From: Paraprevotella sp.
GTDB taxonomy: Bacteria > Bacteroidota > Bacteroidia > Bacteroidales > Bacteroidaceae
NCBI GenBank assembly: GCA_017937925.1
Contig: JAGBCQ010000008.1
Coordinates: 1 to 64,000 of the forward strand
DNA length: 64,000 nucleotides
Direction: 5' to 3'
The notes under the pieces were generated by a model. It saw only the letters and a program-made list of their open reading frames with translations. It did no database searches and had not been told where the DNA came from. Within the stretch, counting starts at the first letter, position 1; each line of letters begins with the position of its first letter. A program made the translations under genes and the position numbers. Of this stretch, positions 1 through 7,958 are shown one piece after another.

Positions 1-16
1 AATTTGACTATCATTT

Positions 17-93
17 TGTCATTTCGACAGAGCGAAGCGACGAGAAATCTCATGTGGCAATGTTGAGATTCCTCCCTTCGGTTCGGAATGACA
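17..93. repeat. Imperfect palindrome, REP/MITE-like
   Basis: The left arm begins GTCATTTCGACAGAGCGAAG and the right arm ends TTCGGTTCGGAATGAC. The outer arms (GTCATTTCGA against TCGGAATGAC) and the inner arms (GAGAAATCTCA against TGAGATTCCTC) pair with few mismatches. From memory, similar GTCATTTCGA...TCGAAATGAC palindromes are scattered in many Bacteroidetes genomes. No coding sequence overlaps. Whether it is mobile cannot be judged from one copy. Confidence 0.55.
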
Positions 94-140
94 CGACACT
101 TTGATAGCGTGTTTCTATTTTGATACAGCCCCACTAAAAT

Positions 141-206
141 GGCGGACGTCCGGCGTCGCGATGACGGACGTCTTGCGTTTTGACGACGGACGTCCGTCAG
201 TTTTGT
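141..206. repeat. 22-bp tandem array, copy A (3 units)
   Basis: Three head-to-tail units of exactly 22 bp start at 141, 163 and 185. Each begins G(G/A)CGGACGTC and contains the palindrome GACGTC. The middle unit reads GACGGACGTCTTGCG, differing from its flanks after GACGTC. Matching arrays lie at 28271-28358 and 59842-59907. No ORF uses it. The function is unknown. A multi-site protein target or a structural repeat are both possible. Confidence 0.85.
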
Positions 207-230
207 AACGAAAGGAGCGCAGAAACTAAG

Positions 231-374
231 AGTGAAACATGAAACATCATTCTCGCACGCGCGCGCATTATTTACTATAGGTTTCACTATCATGTTTCAT
301 GTTTCATTTTATTCCAAAAGCCCTTTGTGGATGCGGTTTTTAGAGTGAAACATGATGTTTCATCATGGTTCACT
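231..374. repeat. Dispersed hairpin element, copy 1
   Basis: GTGAAACATGAAACAT (232-247) is the inverse of ATGTTTCATGTTTCAT (292-307) except for one G-T pair, giving a 16-bp stem. The loop holds an alternating purine-pyrimidine tract (254-268, CGCACGCGCGCGCAT). A second block (321-374) starts CCCTTTGTGGATGCGGTTTT and ends in a near-palindrome around AAACATGATGTTTCATCATG. The same order of parts recurs at 59924-60065. Confidence 0.8.
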
Positions 375-509
375 AAGAAAAATGGGGGTTTTTACAAGAA
401 TCTGTACTTCATCAAGTCTAACACAAAGACCCTTTACACACGTTCAGAATGAACATTTGCATTAAAACAACAGAAATTATTTAAGCATCACTACCTAAAT
501 ATAATAAAA
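375..509. other. AT-rich gap, no gene seen
   Basis: Nothing convincing is visible between the hairpin element and the terminator candidate of the leftmost gene: no ORF of useful length, no tRNA-like fold and no riboswitch motif. Confidence 0.5.
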
Positions 510-549
510 GAAGGACACCCCGACGTCGCTTCGTCTAAGAGCATCCTTC
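510..549 (-). terminator. Candidate terminator of the Spy/CpxP-like gene
   Basis: GAAGGA (510-515) pairs with TCCTTC (544-549) around a GC-rich interior. On the minus strand it is followed by a T-rich run (complement of about 495-509). It lies 36 bp past the stop of the minus-strand gene. Confidence 0.45.
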
Positions 550-585
550 CACTCACACCATGTAAAATATACTGTCTTTATCTAT

Positions 586-1146
586 TTAATTATCGCCGAA
601 TCCTCCATCAAAGTCACCTCCGAAACCACCTTGCTGGCCTCCGAAACCTTGTCCGCCGCCAAATCGGTTGTTCTGTCTGTAACCACCATTACGCTGGTTG
701 CGGAATCCTGTTCCCTGCTCGAAGATTTTCAAAAGTTGCTTATTGGTCATCGTCTTGGCGAACTCATTGTAATACTTCTTTTCTATCTCCAGACGATTGT
801 ACAGATTCACGATGTTTTCTGTTTTGCGGTCAAACATCGTCTTGACTCTCTGTGTTGCTTCCTCATCAGTCAAATCATCAATTTTCTTACGATCCAACTC
901 TGTGCGTTGTTCCCTACTTGCTGCCATTACAGCCATCAGTTCCTGCTGAAAATTCTTGTAAGTCTCTTTAAAAGAAGTCTTTGCTTCTCCCTCCAAACCC
1001 AAATCATCTGCCAAACGATCGGCTCTGCGCTCTAAAAATTCAGCCACGCGTTTTTCAAAATCGCCATTACCTTGACGTTGTGCGTTCACCACTGTTACAC
1101 TTAGTAACATACCAAGCACTAGCAATATTATACCTTTTCTGTTCAT
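586..1146 (-). CDS. Spy/CpxP-like periplasmic protein with Gly-rich tail
   Basis: A secreted protein of 186 residues. Residues 1-22 form a signal peptide ending VNA, with cleavage likely before Q23. Residues 25-145 are charged and predicted helical, with LTDEEATQRV near residue 93 recalling the LTxxQ motif of Spy/CpxP periplasmic chaperones. Residues 148-186 are a low-complexity Gly/Phe/Asn/Gln tail. Family members act in envelope stress by holding unfolded proteins or sensing periplasmic state. A chaperone role here is inference from shape. The start is the ATG at 1146. The gene lies 70 bp downstream of the DUF5715 gene on the same strand. Confidence 0.75.
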   Translation of the reverse strand: MNRKGIILLVLGMLLSVTVVNAQRQGNGDFEKRVAEFLERRADRLADDLGLEGEAKTSFKETYKNFQQELMAVMAASREQRTELDRKKIDDLTDEEATQRVKTMFDRKTENIVNLYNRLEIEKKYYNEFAKTMTNKQLLKIFEQGTGFRNQRNGGYRQNNRFGGGQGFGGQQGGFGGDFDGGFGDN

Positions 1147-1216
1147 AATTATTAGTTTTTGTTTTTAACTTACCGTTATGCTTATATGACTGCTAATACA
1201 GAAAAAGGTTTAATCT

Positions 1217-2047
1217 TTATCGAACAGTTATATGAAAACAGCCTTGCTTTACCTCATATTTTATATAGCAAAGGCCGGCCATACGAACATCCCTCAATAC
1301 CTCTGAAAGTACCCATTTGAGCGAGTCACTTCTCACAGCACGACGTTCCGGACCTTCGGGATTTTGAACTACATTATAACGATTGTAACAAATATCAAAC
1401 GTAGTGCCATATCGATGACTGCTTTCGGGCGACGCATTGACATTCACTCTTCGCAAACGACGCACATCACTCTCCGTACGCAACACAGACGTCACAATCA
1501 ACGTATGCAAAGGAATACCTTTTACCGCCAACGAATCTAAGAAGTTACGACTGATTTTCTGTAACAAATCACTTGCACGCGGCACTAAATAAGGGATGGA
1601 ATAATTCATCTTATCATCCATGGTGTAATATGGATTACTCCCGACATATACTAATTCATCCTTACGCAGTTCGGCCTCCTTTCTATCTTCTACCGGTGTT
1701 ACGCCCCACTTCTGAGCTGCCACAATCTGCACATCTTGCAAATCGGGGAATGTCCTACTAAATCCGGGTACACTATAAATCCTATTCTTAACGACACGCC
1801 CGGTGGCATCCTTAAATCGAGGAATGCTGTACGACTGTGCCTTGAAAGCATCATTTCGTTTAGATTTATATTCAACGACGCCTTTCTTTTCCTGTTCCTC
1901 CACTACAGTCGGCTGTTCTTCAACTGCCTCGTTTACTTTTTCCTTTGGTTCTGCAACAGATGGCTCTATCCACCTGATGACAGCCAATATCAACACAACC
2001 GACGCTGCAACCCCTAAGAATATTTCTTTTCTCAGTCTTCGTGACAT
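1217..2047 (-). CDS. DUF5715 family protein, M15 peptidase-like
   Basis: A membrane-anchored protein of 276 residues from the ATG at 2047. Residues 10-26 form one hydrophobic segment, followed by a Glu/Val-rich linker. Near residue 210 the sequence SSHRYGTTFD fits the zinc-site pattern SxHxxGxxxD of M15 D,D-carboxypeptidases, with Thr where the family has Ala. The C-terminus CFHITVR could give the last zinc ligand. This suggests a periplasmic peptidoglycan peptidase, but the activity is inferred from two motifs. An in-frame GTG at 2068 is rejected as the start because it lies inside the -7 element (2068-2075). The gene is divergent from phoH. Confidence 0.8.
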   Translation of the reverse strand: MSRRLRKEIFLGVAASVVLILAVIRWIEPSVAEPKEKVNEAVEEQPTVVEEQEKKGVVEYKSKRNDAFKAQSYSIPRFKDATGRVVKNRIYSVPGFSRTFPDLQDVQIVAAQKWGVTPVEDRKEAELRKDELVYVGSNPYYTMDDKMNYSIPYLVPRASDLLQKISRNFLDSLAVKGIPLHTLIVTSVLRTESDVRRLRRVNVNASPESSHRYGTTFDICYNRYNVVQNPEGPERRAVRSDSLKWVLSEVLRDVRMAGLCYIKYEVKQGCFHITVR

Positions 2048-2067
2048 ATTTTTATTTTTAAGTGGCA

Positions 2068-2075
2068 CAAAGATA
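2068..2075 (-). promoter_or_regulatory. -7 element of the DUF5715 gene
   Basis: On the minus strand this reads TATCTTTG, an exact match to the Bacteroidetes -7 consensus TAnnTTTG, 20 bp before the ATG at 2047. Confidence 0.7.
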
Positions 2076-2107
2076 GAAAAAACGTAGCGAAATAAAAACT
2101 TAATGCT

Positions 2108-2115
2108 TAAATTTG
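2108..2115 (+). promoter_or_regulatory. -7 element of phoH
   Basis: TAAATTTG matches TAnnTTTG and ends 15 bp before the ATG at 2131. It excludes the upstream TTG at 2113 as a start codon. Confidence 0.7.
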
Positions 2116-2130
2116 CGGAAATTTAAGCGC

Positions 2131-3156
2131 ATGATAGAAAAGCATATCGTATTAGAAGACATCGACCCCGTAATATTCTACGGAGTAAACAACGCGAACA
2201 TTCAAATCATCAAAGCCCTGTACCCCAAATTGCGCATCGTGGCGCGCGGTAATATTATTAAGGTAATGGGCGATGAGGAAGAAATGTGTGCCTTTGAGGA
2301 ACACATTATTGCGATAGAGAAACATTGCGCCAAATATAACAGTCTGAAAGAAGAAGACATCATTTGCATCATCAAAGGCAAAAAAACTGAAAAGGAATGT
2401 ACGGAAGGCGTCATTGTATATAGTGTCAATGGCAAACCCATTACCGCCCGTAGCGAAAATCAGCAAAAATTAGTTAAGGCCTACGAAGAGAACGACATGA
2501 TATTTGCTATCGGTCCTGCCGGTTCCGGAAAGACTTACACAAGTATCGCCCTAGCCGTCAAAGCTCTCAAGAACAAAGAAATTCGCAAGATTATTTTGAG
2601 CAGACCGGCGGTTGAAGCCGGAGAAAAATTGGGTTTTCTCCCCGGCGACATGAAAGAAAAGATCGACCCATACCTACAGCCTTTGTATGACGCACTTCAA
2701 GATATGATTCCCGCTGTCAAGCTACAGGAAATGATAGAGCAAAACGTCATTCAAATCGCCCCCTTAGCCTTTATGCGCGGTAGAACACTGAACGATGCCG
2801 TCGTCATCCTTGACGAAGCACAAAACACCACCCCGGCACAGATTAAAATGTTCCTCACCCGTATGGGTATGAACACCAAGATGATTGTAACGGGTGACAT
2901 GACACAAATAGACCTTCCCAATTCACAACGTTCGGGTCTGATTGAATCGACCAATATATTAAAAGGTATTAAGGGCATTGCATTCATAGAGATGAACAAA
3001 AAAGACATTGTCCGTCATAAACTGGTGACACGCATCGTAGAAGCCTACGAAAAGCATGAGAAAAAAGTGACCACTGCGAGAAAAAAGAAAAGCGGTCAGA
3101 TTACAACCGAAGAAACGACCGTATATATGGACCCGACAGGTTGGGGTGACAATTAA
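2131..3156 (+). CDS. phoH: PhoH family ATPase
   Basis: A cytoplasmic P-loop ATPase of 341 residues, the usual length for PhoH/PhoL. It has a KH-like N-terminal region, Walker A GPAGSGKT at about 128-135 and Walker B VVILDEAQN near 226-234, with the LSRPAVEAGEKLGFLPGD motif between. Family members are linked to RNA and ribosome metabolism. The exact role is unsettled. The start is the ATG at 2131. A TTG at 2113 would add six residues but lies inside the promoter. It is the first gene of a plus-strand run phoH-purC-menG-aroE-hydrolase. Confidence 0.95.
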   Translation: MIEKHIVLEDIDPVIFYGVNNANIQIIKALYPKLRIVARGNIIKVMGDEEEMCAFEEHIIAIEKHCAKYNSLKEEDIICIIKGKKTEKECTEGVIVYSVNGKPITARSENQQKLVKAYEENDMIFAIGPAGSGKTYTSIALAVKALKNKEIRKIILSRPAVEAGEKLGFLPGDMKEKIDPYLQPLYDALQDMIPAVKLQEMIEQNVIQIAPLAFMRGRTLNDAVVILDEAQNTTPAQIKMFLTRMGMNTKMIVTGDMTQIDLPNSQRSGLIESTNILKGIKGIAFIEMNKKDIVRHKLVTRIVEAYEKHEKKVTTARKKKSGQITTEETTVYMDPTGWGDN

Positions 3157-3192
3157 AACCAGCATTTAAATAATTATTAAAAACATAACGAA

Positions 3193-4137
3193 ATGAAAGC
3201 ACTAACAGCAACAGAGTACAACTTTCCCGGTCAGACAGGAGTGTATCATGGCAAAGTACGCGACGTGTATAGCGTAGGAGACAAATTGGTAATGGTAGCC
3301 ACCGACCGTATCTCAGCTTTTGATGTCGTATTGCCCGAAGGTATCCCCTTCAAAGGACAGATGTTGAATCAAATCGCAGCCAAATTCCTGGATGCCACTA
3401 CAGACATTTGTCCTAATTGGAAACTTGCCACACCCGACCCAATGGTGACTGTCGGCGTCCGTTGCGAAGGTTTCCCTGTAGAAATGATTGTGCGTGGTTA
3501 TCTTTGCGGTTCAGCATGGCGCGCATACAAAAGCGGTGTTCGTGAGATTTGCGGTGTAAAACTTCCTGAAGGCATGAAGGAGAATCAAAAATTCCCCGAA
3601 CCAATTATTACTCCGACCACCAAAGCGGAAATTGGCGAACACGATGCAGATATTTCTAAAGAGGAAATACTCGCTCAAGGTTTGGCTACACCCGAAGAAT
3701 ACGAATTGTTAGAGAAATACACCCTCGCCCTGTTCAAGCGCGGCAGCGAAATTGCTGCTGAGAGAGGCTTAATTTTGGTTGACACCAAATACGAGTTCGG
3801 AAAACATGACGGCAAAATCTATTTGATGGACGAAATTCATACACCGGACAGCAGCCGTTACTTCTACTCAGAAGGTTATGAAGAACGTTTCAATGCCGGC
3901 GAACCACAAAAGCAACTCTCCAAAGAGTTCGTTCGCGAATGGTTAATGGACAACAACTTCCAAGGCAAAGAAGGTCAGACGGTTCCGGAAATGACACCCG
4001 AAATCGTGGAAGGTATTTCCAATCGTTACATCGAGCTGTATGAGCATATCACAGGAGAAACCTTCTGTAAAGAATCGGACGAAGATTTGTATGCGCGTAT
4101 TGAAAAGAACGTCACCGAATATTTGAACAACCTATAA
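3193..4137 (+). CDS. purC: SAICAR synthetase
   Basis: Phosphoribosylaminoimidazole-succinocarboxamide synthase joins CAIR and aspartate using ATP in de novo purine synthesis. The 314 residues are the long form seen in Bacteroidetes. Visible motifs include HGKVRDVY at the N-terminus, [22 protein letters not shown], the [12 protein letters not shown] segment, and [12 protein letters not shown] near residue 215-225. It lies 36 bp after phoH and 7 bp before menG, so probably in the same transcript. Confidence 0.97.
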   Translation: MKALTATEYNFPGQTGVYHGKVRDVYSVGDKLVMVATDRISAFDVVLPEGIPFKGQMLNQIAAKFLDATTDICPNWKLATPDPMVTVGVRCEGFPVEMIVRGYLCGSAWRAYKSGVREICGVKLPEGMKENQKFPEPIITPTTKAEIGEHDADISKEEILAQGLATPEEYELLEKYTLALFKRGSEIAAERGLILVDTKYEFGKHDGKIYLMDEIHTPDSSRYFYSEGYEERFNAGEPQKQLSKEFVREWLMDNNFQGKEGQTVPEMTPEIVEGISNRYIELYEHITGETFCKESDEDLYARIEKNVTEYLNNL

Positions 4138-4144
4138 TACCACG

Positions 4145-4879
4145 GTGTACGAACAAGAAAAGATAAAACCCTACGAAGGGAATGGTCATAAGAGTGAGCA
4201 GGTGGAACAAATGTTCGACAACATCGCCCACTCTTACGACTTATTGAACCATTGTCTGTCATTGGGTATCGACAAAAGATGGAGACGCACTGCCATCGAC
4301 GCCTTACGCCCCTATCATCCGCAACACATCCTTGACATCGCTACAGGGACAGGTGACTTTGCCATCCTCTCTGCCAAAAGGTTGCAACCCCAAAGTATTG
4401 TGGGTGCAGACATTTCAGAAGGCATGATGGCCATCGGTAAGGATAAGGTCAAAGAGATTGGTTTGGATAACATTATCCGTTTCCAAAGAGAAGATTGTAC
4501 TGACCTCACCTTTCCTGACAATAGTTTTGACGCCGTCACAGTAGCATACGGGGTACGAAATTTCGAAAGTCTGGACACCGGACTGAAAGAAATTTGCAGA
4601 GTCCTGAAAACCGGCGGTCATCTACTTATCGTCGAACTAAGTTCACCACGTCGCTTTCCTATGAAACAACTGTTTGCGCTGTATGCCAAAATCATCATGC
4701 CGACCATAGGAAAAATTATCTCAAAGGACAACAGCGCATATACTTACTTGCCGGCTACGATGGCAGCCTTTCCTCAAGGAGAAGTCATGGAAGGCATCCT
4801 TAAAAAAGCAGGGTTCAGCGACGTCCGATTCAAACGATTCACTTTCGGCATCAGCACGATGTATCTTGCCACCAAATAA
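4145..4879 (+). CDS. menG: Demethylmenaquinone methyltransferase
   Basis: Class I SAM-dependent methyltransferase of the UbiE/MenG family (244 residues), which adds the C-methyl group in the last step of menaquinone synthesis. The N-terminal [24 protein letters not shown] motif [10 protein letters not shown] near residue 63 and the YGVRNF motif are diagnostic. The start is a GTG at 4145, only 7 bp after purC. The next in-frame ATG (4211) would cut the conserved N-terminus. Ubiquinone is not made by this phylum, so menG fits better than ubiE. Confidence 0.95.
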   Translation: MYEQEKIKPYEGNGHKSEQVEQMFDNIAHSYDLLNHCLSLGIDKRWRRTAIDALRPYHPQHILDIATGTGDFAILSAKRLQPQSIVGADISEGMMAIGKDKVKEIGLDNIIRFQREDCTDLTFPDNSFDAVTVAYGVRNFESLDTGLKEICRVLKTGGHLLIVELSSPRRFPMKQLFALYAKIIMPTIGKIISKDNSAYTYLPATMAAFPQGEVMEGILKKAGFSDVRFKRFTFGISTMYLATK

Positions 4880-4888
4880 TCTATCAAC

Positions 4889-5629
4889 ATGGACTTATAC
4901 GGTTTAATCGGTCATCCTCTAGGTCATTCATTCTCAAAAAAGTTTTTCAACGAAAAGTTTCAGAATGAAATGATTGATGCGGAATACCGAAACTTTGATA
5001 TTGACACCATTAAATCATTTCCTACAATTATTGAGGAATATTCCAATTTGCGCGGTCTGAATGTCACCATCCCTTACAAAGAACTTATCATCCCATATTT
5101 AGACGAGTTGAGCGAAGACGCTCAAGCCATCGGCGCCGTAAACGTTATCAAAATCAGTCGAAATCACGAAGGAGTACATTTAAAGGGGTACAACTCGGAC
5201 GTTATTGGTTTTACCGATTCTATCCGCCCGTTACTTAAACCCTTTCACAAAAAAGCGCTGATACTGGGAACCGGTGGTGCATCGAAAGCCATCCGTTATG
5301 GGTTGTATAAGTTAGGGATTGAGACCTGCTTTGTCAGCCGTCGCCCTAAAGAAGGTATGCTCACCTACTCGGATTTGACTGCGGACATTATGGCGGAATA
5401 TACCGTCATAGTCAATTGTTCGCCCGTAGGAATGTTTCCCCACACGGACGAGCGCCCTGATTTGCCGTACCAATTCATCGGCAGTCATCACATCCTATAC
5501 GATTTGGTCTATAATCCCGACGAAACTCTTTTCATGAAGTCGGGAAAAGAGCAAGGAGCTACAACGAAAAACGGTCTGGAAATGCTGATTTTGCAAGCTC
5601 GAGCCGGTTGGAACTTTTGGAACGAGTAA
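4889..5629 (+). CDS. aroE: Shikimate dehydrogenase
   Basis: NADP-dependent reduction of 3-dehydroshikimate in aromatic amino acid synthesis. It has 246 residues, at the short end for AroE. The substrate motif HPLGHSFS lies at residues 8-15, NVTIPYKE with the catalytic lysine near 59-66, and the dinucleotide fold GTGGASKA near 130. NGLEMLILQA closes the protein as in the family. It starts 9 bp after menG and ends 6 bp before the hydrolase, indicating cotranscription. Confidence 0.95.
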   Translation: MDLYGLIGHPLGHSFSKKFFNEKFQNEMIDAEYRNFDIDTIKSFPTIIEEYSNLRGLNVTIPYKELIIPYLDELSEDAQAIGAVNVIKISRNHEGVHLKGYNSDVIGFTDSIRPLLKPFHKKALILGTGGASKAIRYGLYKLGIETCFVSRRPKEGMLTYSDLTADIMAEYTVIVNCSPVGMFPHTDERPDLPYQFIGSHHILYDLVYNPDETLFMKSGKEQGATTKNGLEMLILQARAGWNFWNE

Positions 5630-5635
5630 TCGATT

Positions 5636-6676
5636 ATGAAGCGAGCCGTTAAGAGAATCATATATTCATGTTGCGCTGCTGCAATAGTTGTTATCATCTT
5701 ATTGTTTGGCGCCACTTTCTATTTACAATGGTACGCACTACAAGCCAGTGGAAACGAGCGAGGCAAGAATATCCCCACCTCGTATGATTTCATGTTGCAA
5801 CGCTATCCGATTTTGCAGAACTGGTTGGACAGTCTTCAACAAACCAATGACCTCAGGGACACATTTATCGTTGCGCATAATGACAGCACCTTGCTCCACG
5901 CACTCTATCTTTATGCAGATACCACCACCTCAAAGACAGCCGTAGTAGTCCATGGTTACACCGACAATGCGGTACGGATGTTGCACATCGCCTATCTGTA
6001 CAACCACGACCTACACTACAACGTCCTCCTTCCCGACCTACGTTATTCGGGAGAAAGTGATGGCACGCACATACAAATGGGATGGAACGACCGCCAAGAC
6101 GTAATACAATGGATAGATGTAGCCCATCAACTTTTTTCTAATGACAGCACAACTACGGACATGGTCGTACATGGCATCTCCATGGGTGGCGCCACAACGA
6201 TGTGTGTCAGTGGAGAAGTTCTCCCCTACTACGTCAATTGTTTCGTGGACGACTGTGGCTATACGAGCGTTTGGGACGAATATGCCGGAGAGTTAAGACA
6301 GCAATTCGGACTACCTACATTTCCTCTATTGCATTTGGCGAGCGGTATGACGAAATGGCGATACGGGTGGAGTTTCAAAGAAGCATCCCCATTGGAACAA
6401 ATCAAAAAATGCCAACGACCGATGTTGTTTATCCATGGTGCGAACGACAGTTTTGTGCCTACATGGATGGGCGACACCTTATTCGCCAACAAAAAAGGTA
6501 TCAAAGAGTATTGGCGCGTTCCCAACACCGGTCATGCAGAAGCCTACTTCAATTATCCCGAAGAGTACACAAGAAGAGTACAAGACTTTGTTGAAAAATA
6601 CAACCATACACCGGTAGAGAACCGCTCCTCCGAATACGACCAATCAATCGTCACAAAGGGGAAAGTGCAACGTTGA
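5636..6676 (+). CDS. Membrane-anchored alpha/beta hydrolase
   Basis: A serine hydrolase of 346 residues. Residues 8-30 form one hydrophobic N-terminal segment (signal anchor or signal peptide), so the enzyme probably works in the periplasm. The nucleophile elbow GISMGG lies near residue 180, the acid is probably in GANDSFVP near 270, and the histidine is in NTGHAEAY near 300, a full triad. VVHGYTDNAVRM is the oxyanion-side loop. The substrate is unknown (peptidase S9-like or esterase). It is last in the phoH operon, 6 bp after aroE. Confidence 0.85.
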   Translation: MKRAVKRIIYSCCAAAIVVIILLFGATFYLQWYALQASGNERGKNIPTSYDFMLQRYPILQNWLDSLQQTNDLRDTFIVAHNDSTLLHALYLYADTTTSKTAVVVHGYTDNAVRMLHIAYLYNHDLHYNVLLPDLRYSGESDGTHIQMGWNDRQDVIQWIDVAHQLFSNDSTTTDMVVHGISMGGATTMCVSGEVLPYYVNCFVDDCGYTSVWDEYAGELRQQFGLPTFPLLHLASGMTKWRYGWSFKEASPLEQIKKCQRPMLFIHGANDSFVPTWMGDTLFANKKGIKEYWRVPNTGHAEAYFNYPEEYTRRVQDFVEKYNHTPVENRSSEYDQSIVTKGKVQR

Positions 6677-6698
6677 CCGTGAAGTTTTTCAGCGAAAT

Positions 6699-6730
6699 CT
6701 TGTCAACACGACAGATTTAAAGTAATTTTG
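6699..6730 (+). promoter_or_regulatory. purM promoter
   Basis: CTTG (6699-6702) and TAATTTTG (6723-6730) are separated by 20 bp, matching the Bacteroidetes -33/-7 layout. An inverted pair GTTGAC (6672-6677) / GTCAAC (6702-6707) overlaps the -33 box and could be an operator or part of an upstream terminator. Confidence 0.65.
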
Positions 6731-6759
6731 CAACCAATAACAACTTATAAAGTTTAGAT

Positions 6760-7926
6760 ATGAGCAATCAACGCTACATGATGCGCGGTGTATCCGCAGC
6801 TAAAGAAGACGTACACAACGCCATCAAGAACATTGACAAGGGTATATTTCCTCAAGCATTCTGCAAAATCATCCCCGACATTTTAGGCGGTGATCCCGAA
6901 TATTGCAACATCATGCACGCTGACGGCGCCGGAACAAAATCGTCATTGGCATATATGTATTGGAAAGAGACGGGCGACATTTCCGTTTGGAAAGGCATTG
7001 CACAAGACGCCCTCATCATGAATACCGACGATTTATTGTGCGTGGGCGCAGTTGACAATATTTTAGTGTCCTCCACTATCGGTCGTAACAAAATGCTGAT
7101 TCCGGGTGAAGTCATCAGCGCTATCATCAACGGTACTGACGAATTATTGGCAGAGATGCGTGAGATGGGTATCGGCATCTACGCTACCGGTGGAGAAACG
7201 GCAGACGTTGGTGATTTGGTACGCACTATCATCGTGGATTCTACCGTAACTTGTCGTATGAAACGTAGCGATGTGATAGACAACGCCAACATCCGTCCGG
7301 GTGATGTCATTGTAGGTTTGAGCAGTTGTGGTCAAGCTACTTACGAAAAAGAATACAACGGCGGTATGGGCAGCAACGGACTGACCAGCGCCCGCCATGA
7401 TGTGTTCGCCAAATATCTGGCAGAAAAATATCCTGAAAGTTTTGACAAATCAGTTCCCGACGAATTGGTTTACAGCGGAAGTTACCGACTGACAGATGTC
7501 GTTGAGGGCGCACCTATCAATGCCGGCAAACTCGTTTTATCACCTACTCGCACATACGCTCCCGTTGTCAAGAAAATGCTTGACGAGATGCGCCACGACA
7601 TTCATGGTATGGTACATTGTACGGGAGGCGCACAGACAAAGGTACTTCATTTTGTAGGCGAGAATTGCAAGGTAATCAAAGACAATATGTTCCCCGTTCC
7701 GCCCCTCTTCAAGGCCATCGCACAAGAAAGCGGTACGGATTGGGCAGAGATGTACAAAGTGTTCAATATGGGACACCGTTTAGAGGTTTATCTCTCACCG
7801 GAACATGCCGAAAAAGTCATTGCCATAGCCAATAGTTTCAACATTGACGCACAGATAGTGGGACGAGTAGAAGAAGGTCCGCGTTCATTGACTATCAAGA
7901 GTGAATTCGGAGAGTTCAACTACTAA
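6760..7926 (+). CDS. purM: AIR synthase
   Basis: Phosphoribosylformylglycinamidine cyclo-ligase closes the imidazole ring of AIR in purine synthesis. The 388-residue form typical of Bacteroidetes diverges from the E. coli type but keeps the PurM fold: HADGAGTKSSLAYMYW, the Asp-rich NTDDLLCVGA, TGGETADVGDLV, and a C-terminal HCTGGAQTKVL. It begins a purM-prfA-pyrF transcript with its own promoter. The start ATG is 29 bp after the -7 box. Confidence 0.93.
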   Translation: MSNQRYMMRGVSAAKEDVHNAIKNIDKGIFPQAFCKIIPDILGGDPEYCNIMHADGAGTKSSLAYMYWKETGDISVWKGIAQDALIMNTDDLLCVGAVDNILVSSTIGRNKMLIPGEVISAIINGTDELLAEMREMGIGIYATGGETADVGDLVRTIIVDSTVTCRMKRSDVIDNANIRPGDVIVGLSSCGQATYEKEYNGGMGSNGLTSARHDVFAKYLAEKYPESFDKSVPDELVYSGSYRLTDVVEGAPINAGKLVLSPTRTYAPVVKKMLDEMRHDIHGMVHCTGGAQTKVLHFVGENCKVIKDNMFPVPPLFKAIAQESGTDWAEMYKVFNMGHRLEVYLSPEHAEKVIAIANSFNIDAQIVGRVEEGPRSLTIKSEFGEFNY

Positions 7927-7958
7927 ATCACTCATCATTAAAACATCAACAGACGACA

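Noticed and set aside
141..206. CRISPR-like array
   Set aside because: Units repeat head to tail with no spacers, they are only 22 bp long, and no cas gene is present.
6672..6707. Purine repressor operator
   Set aside because: The inverted GTTGAC/GTCAAC pair is short and widely spaced. There is no basis to name a regulator.
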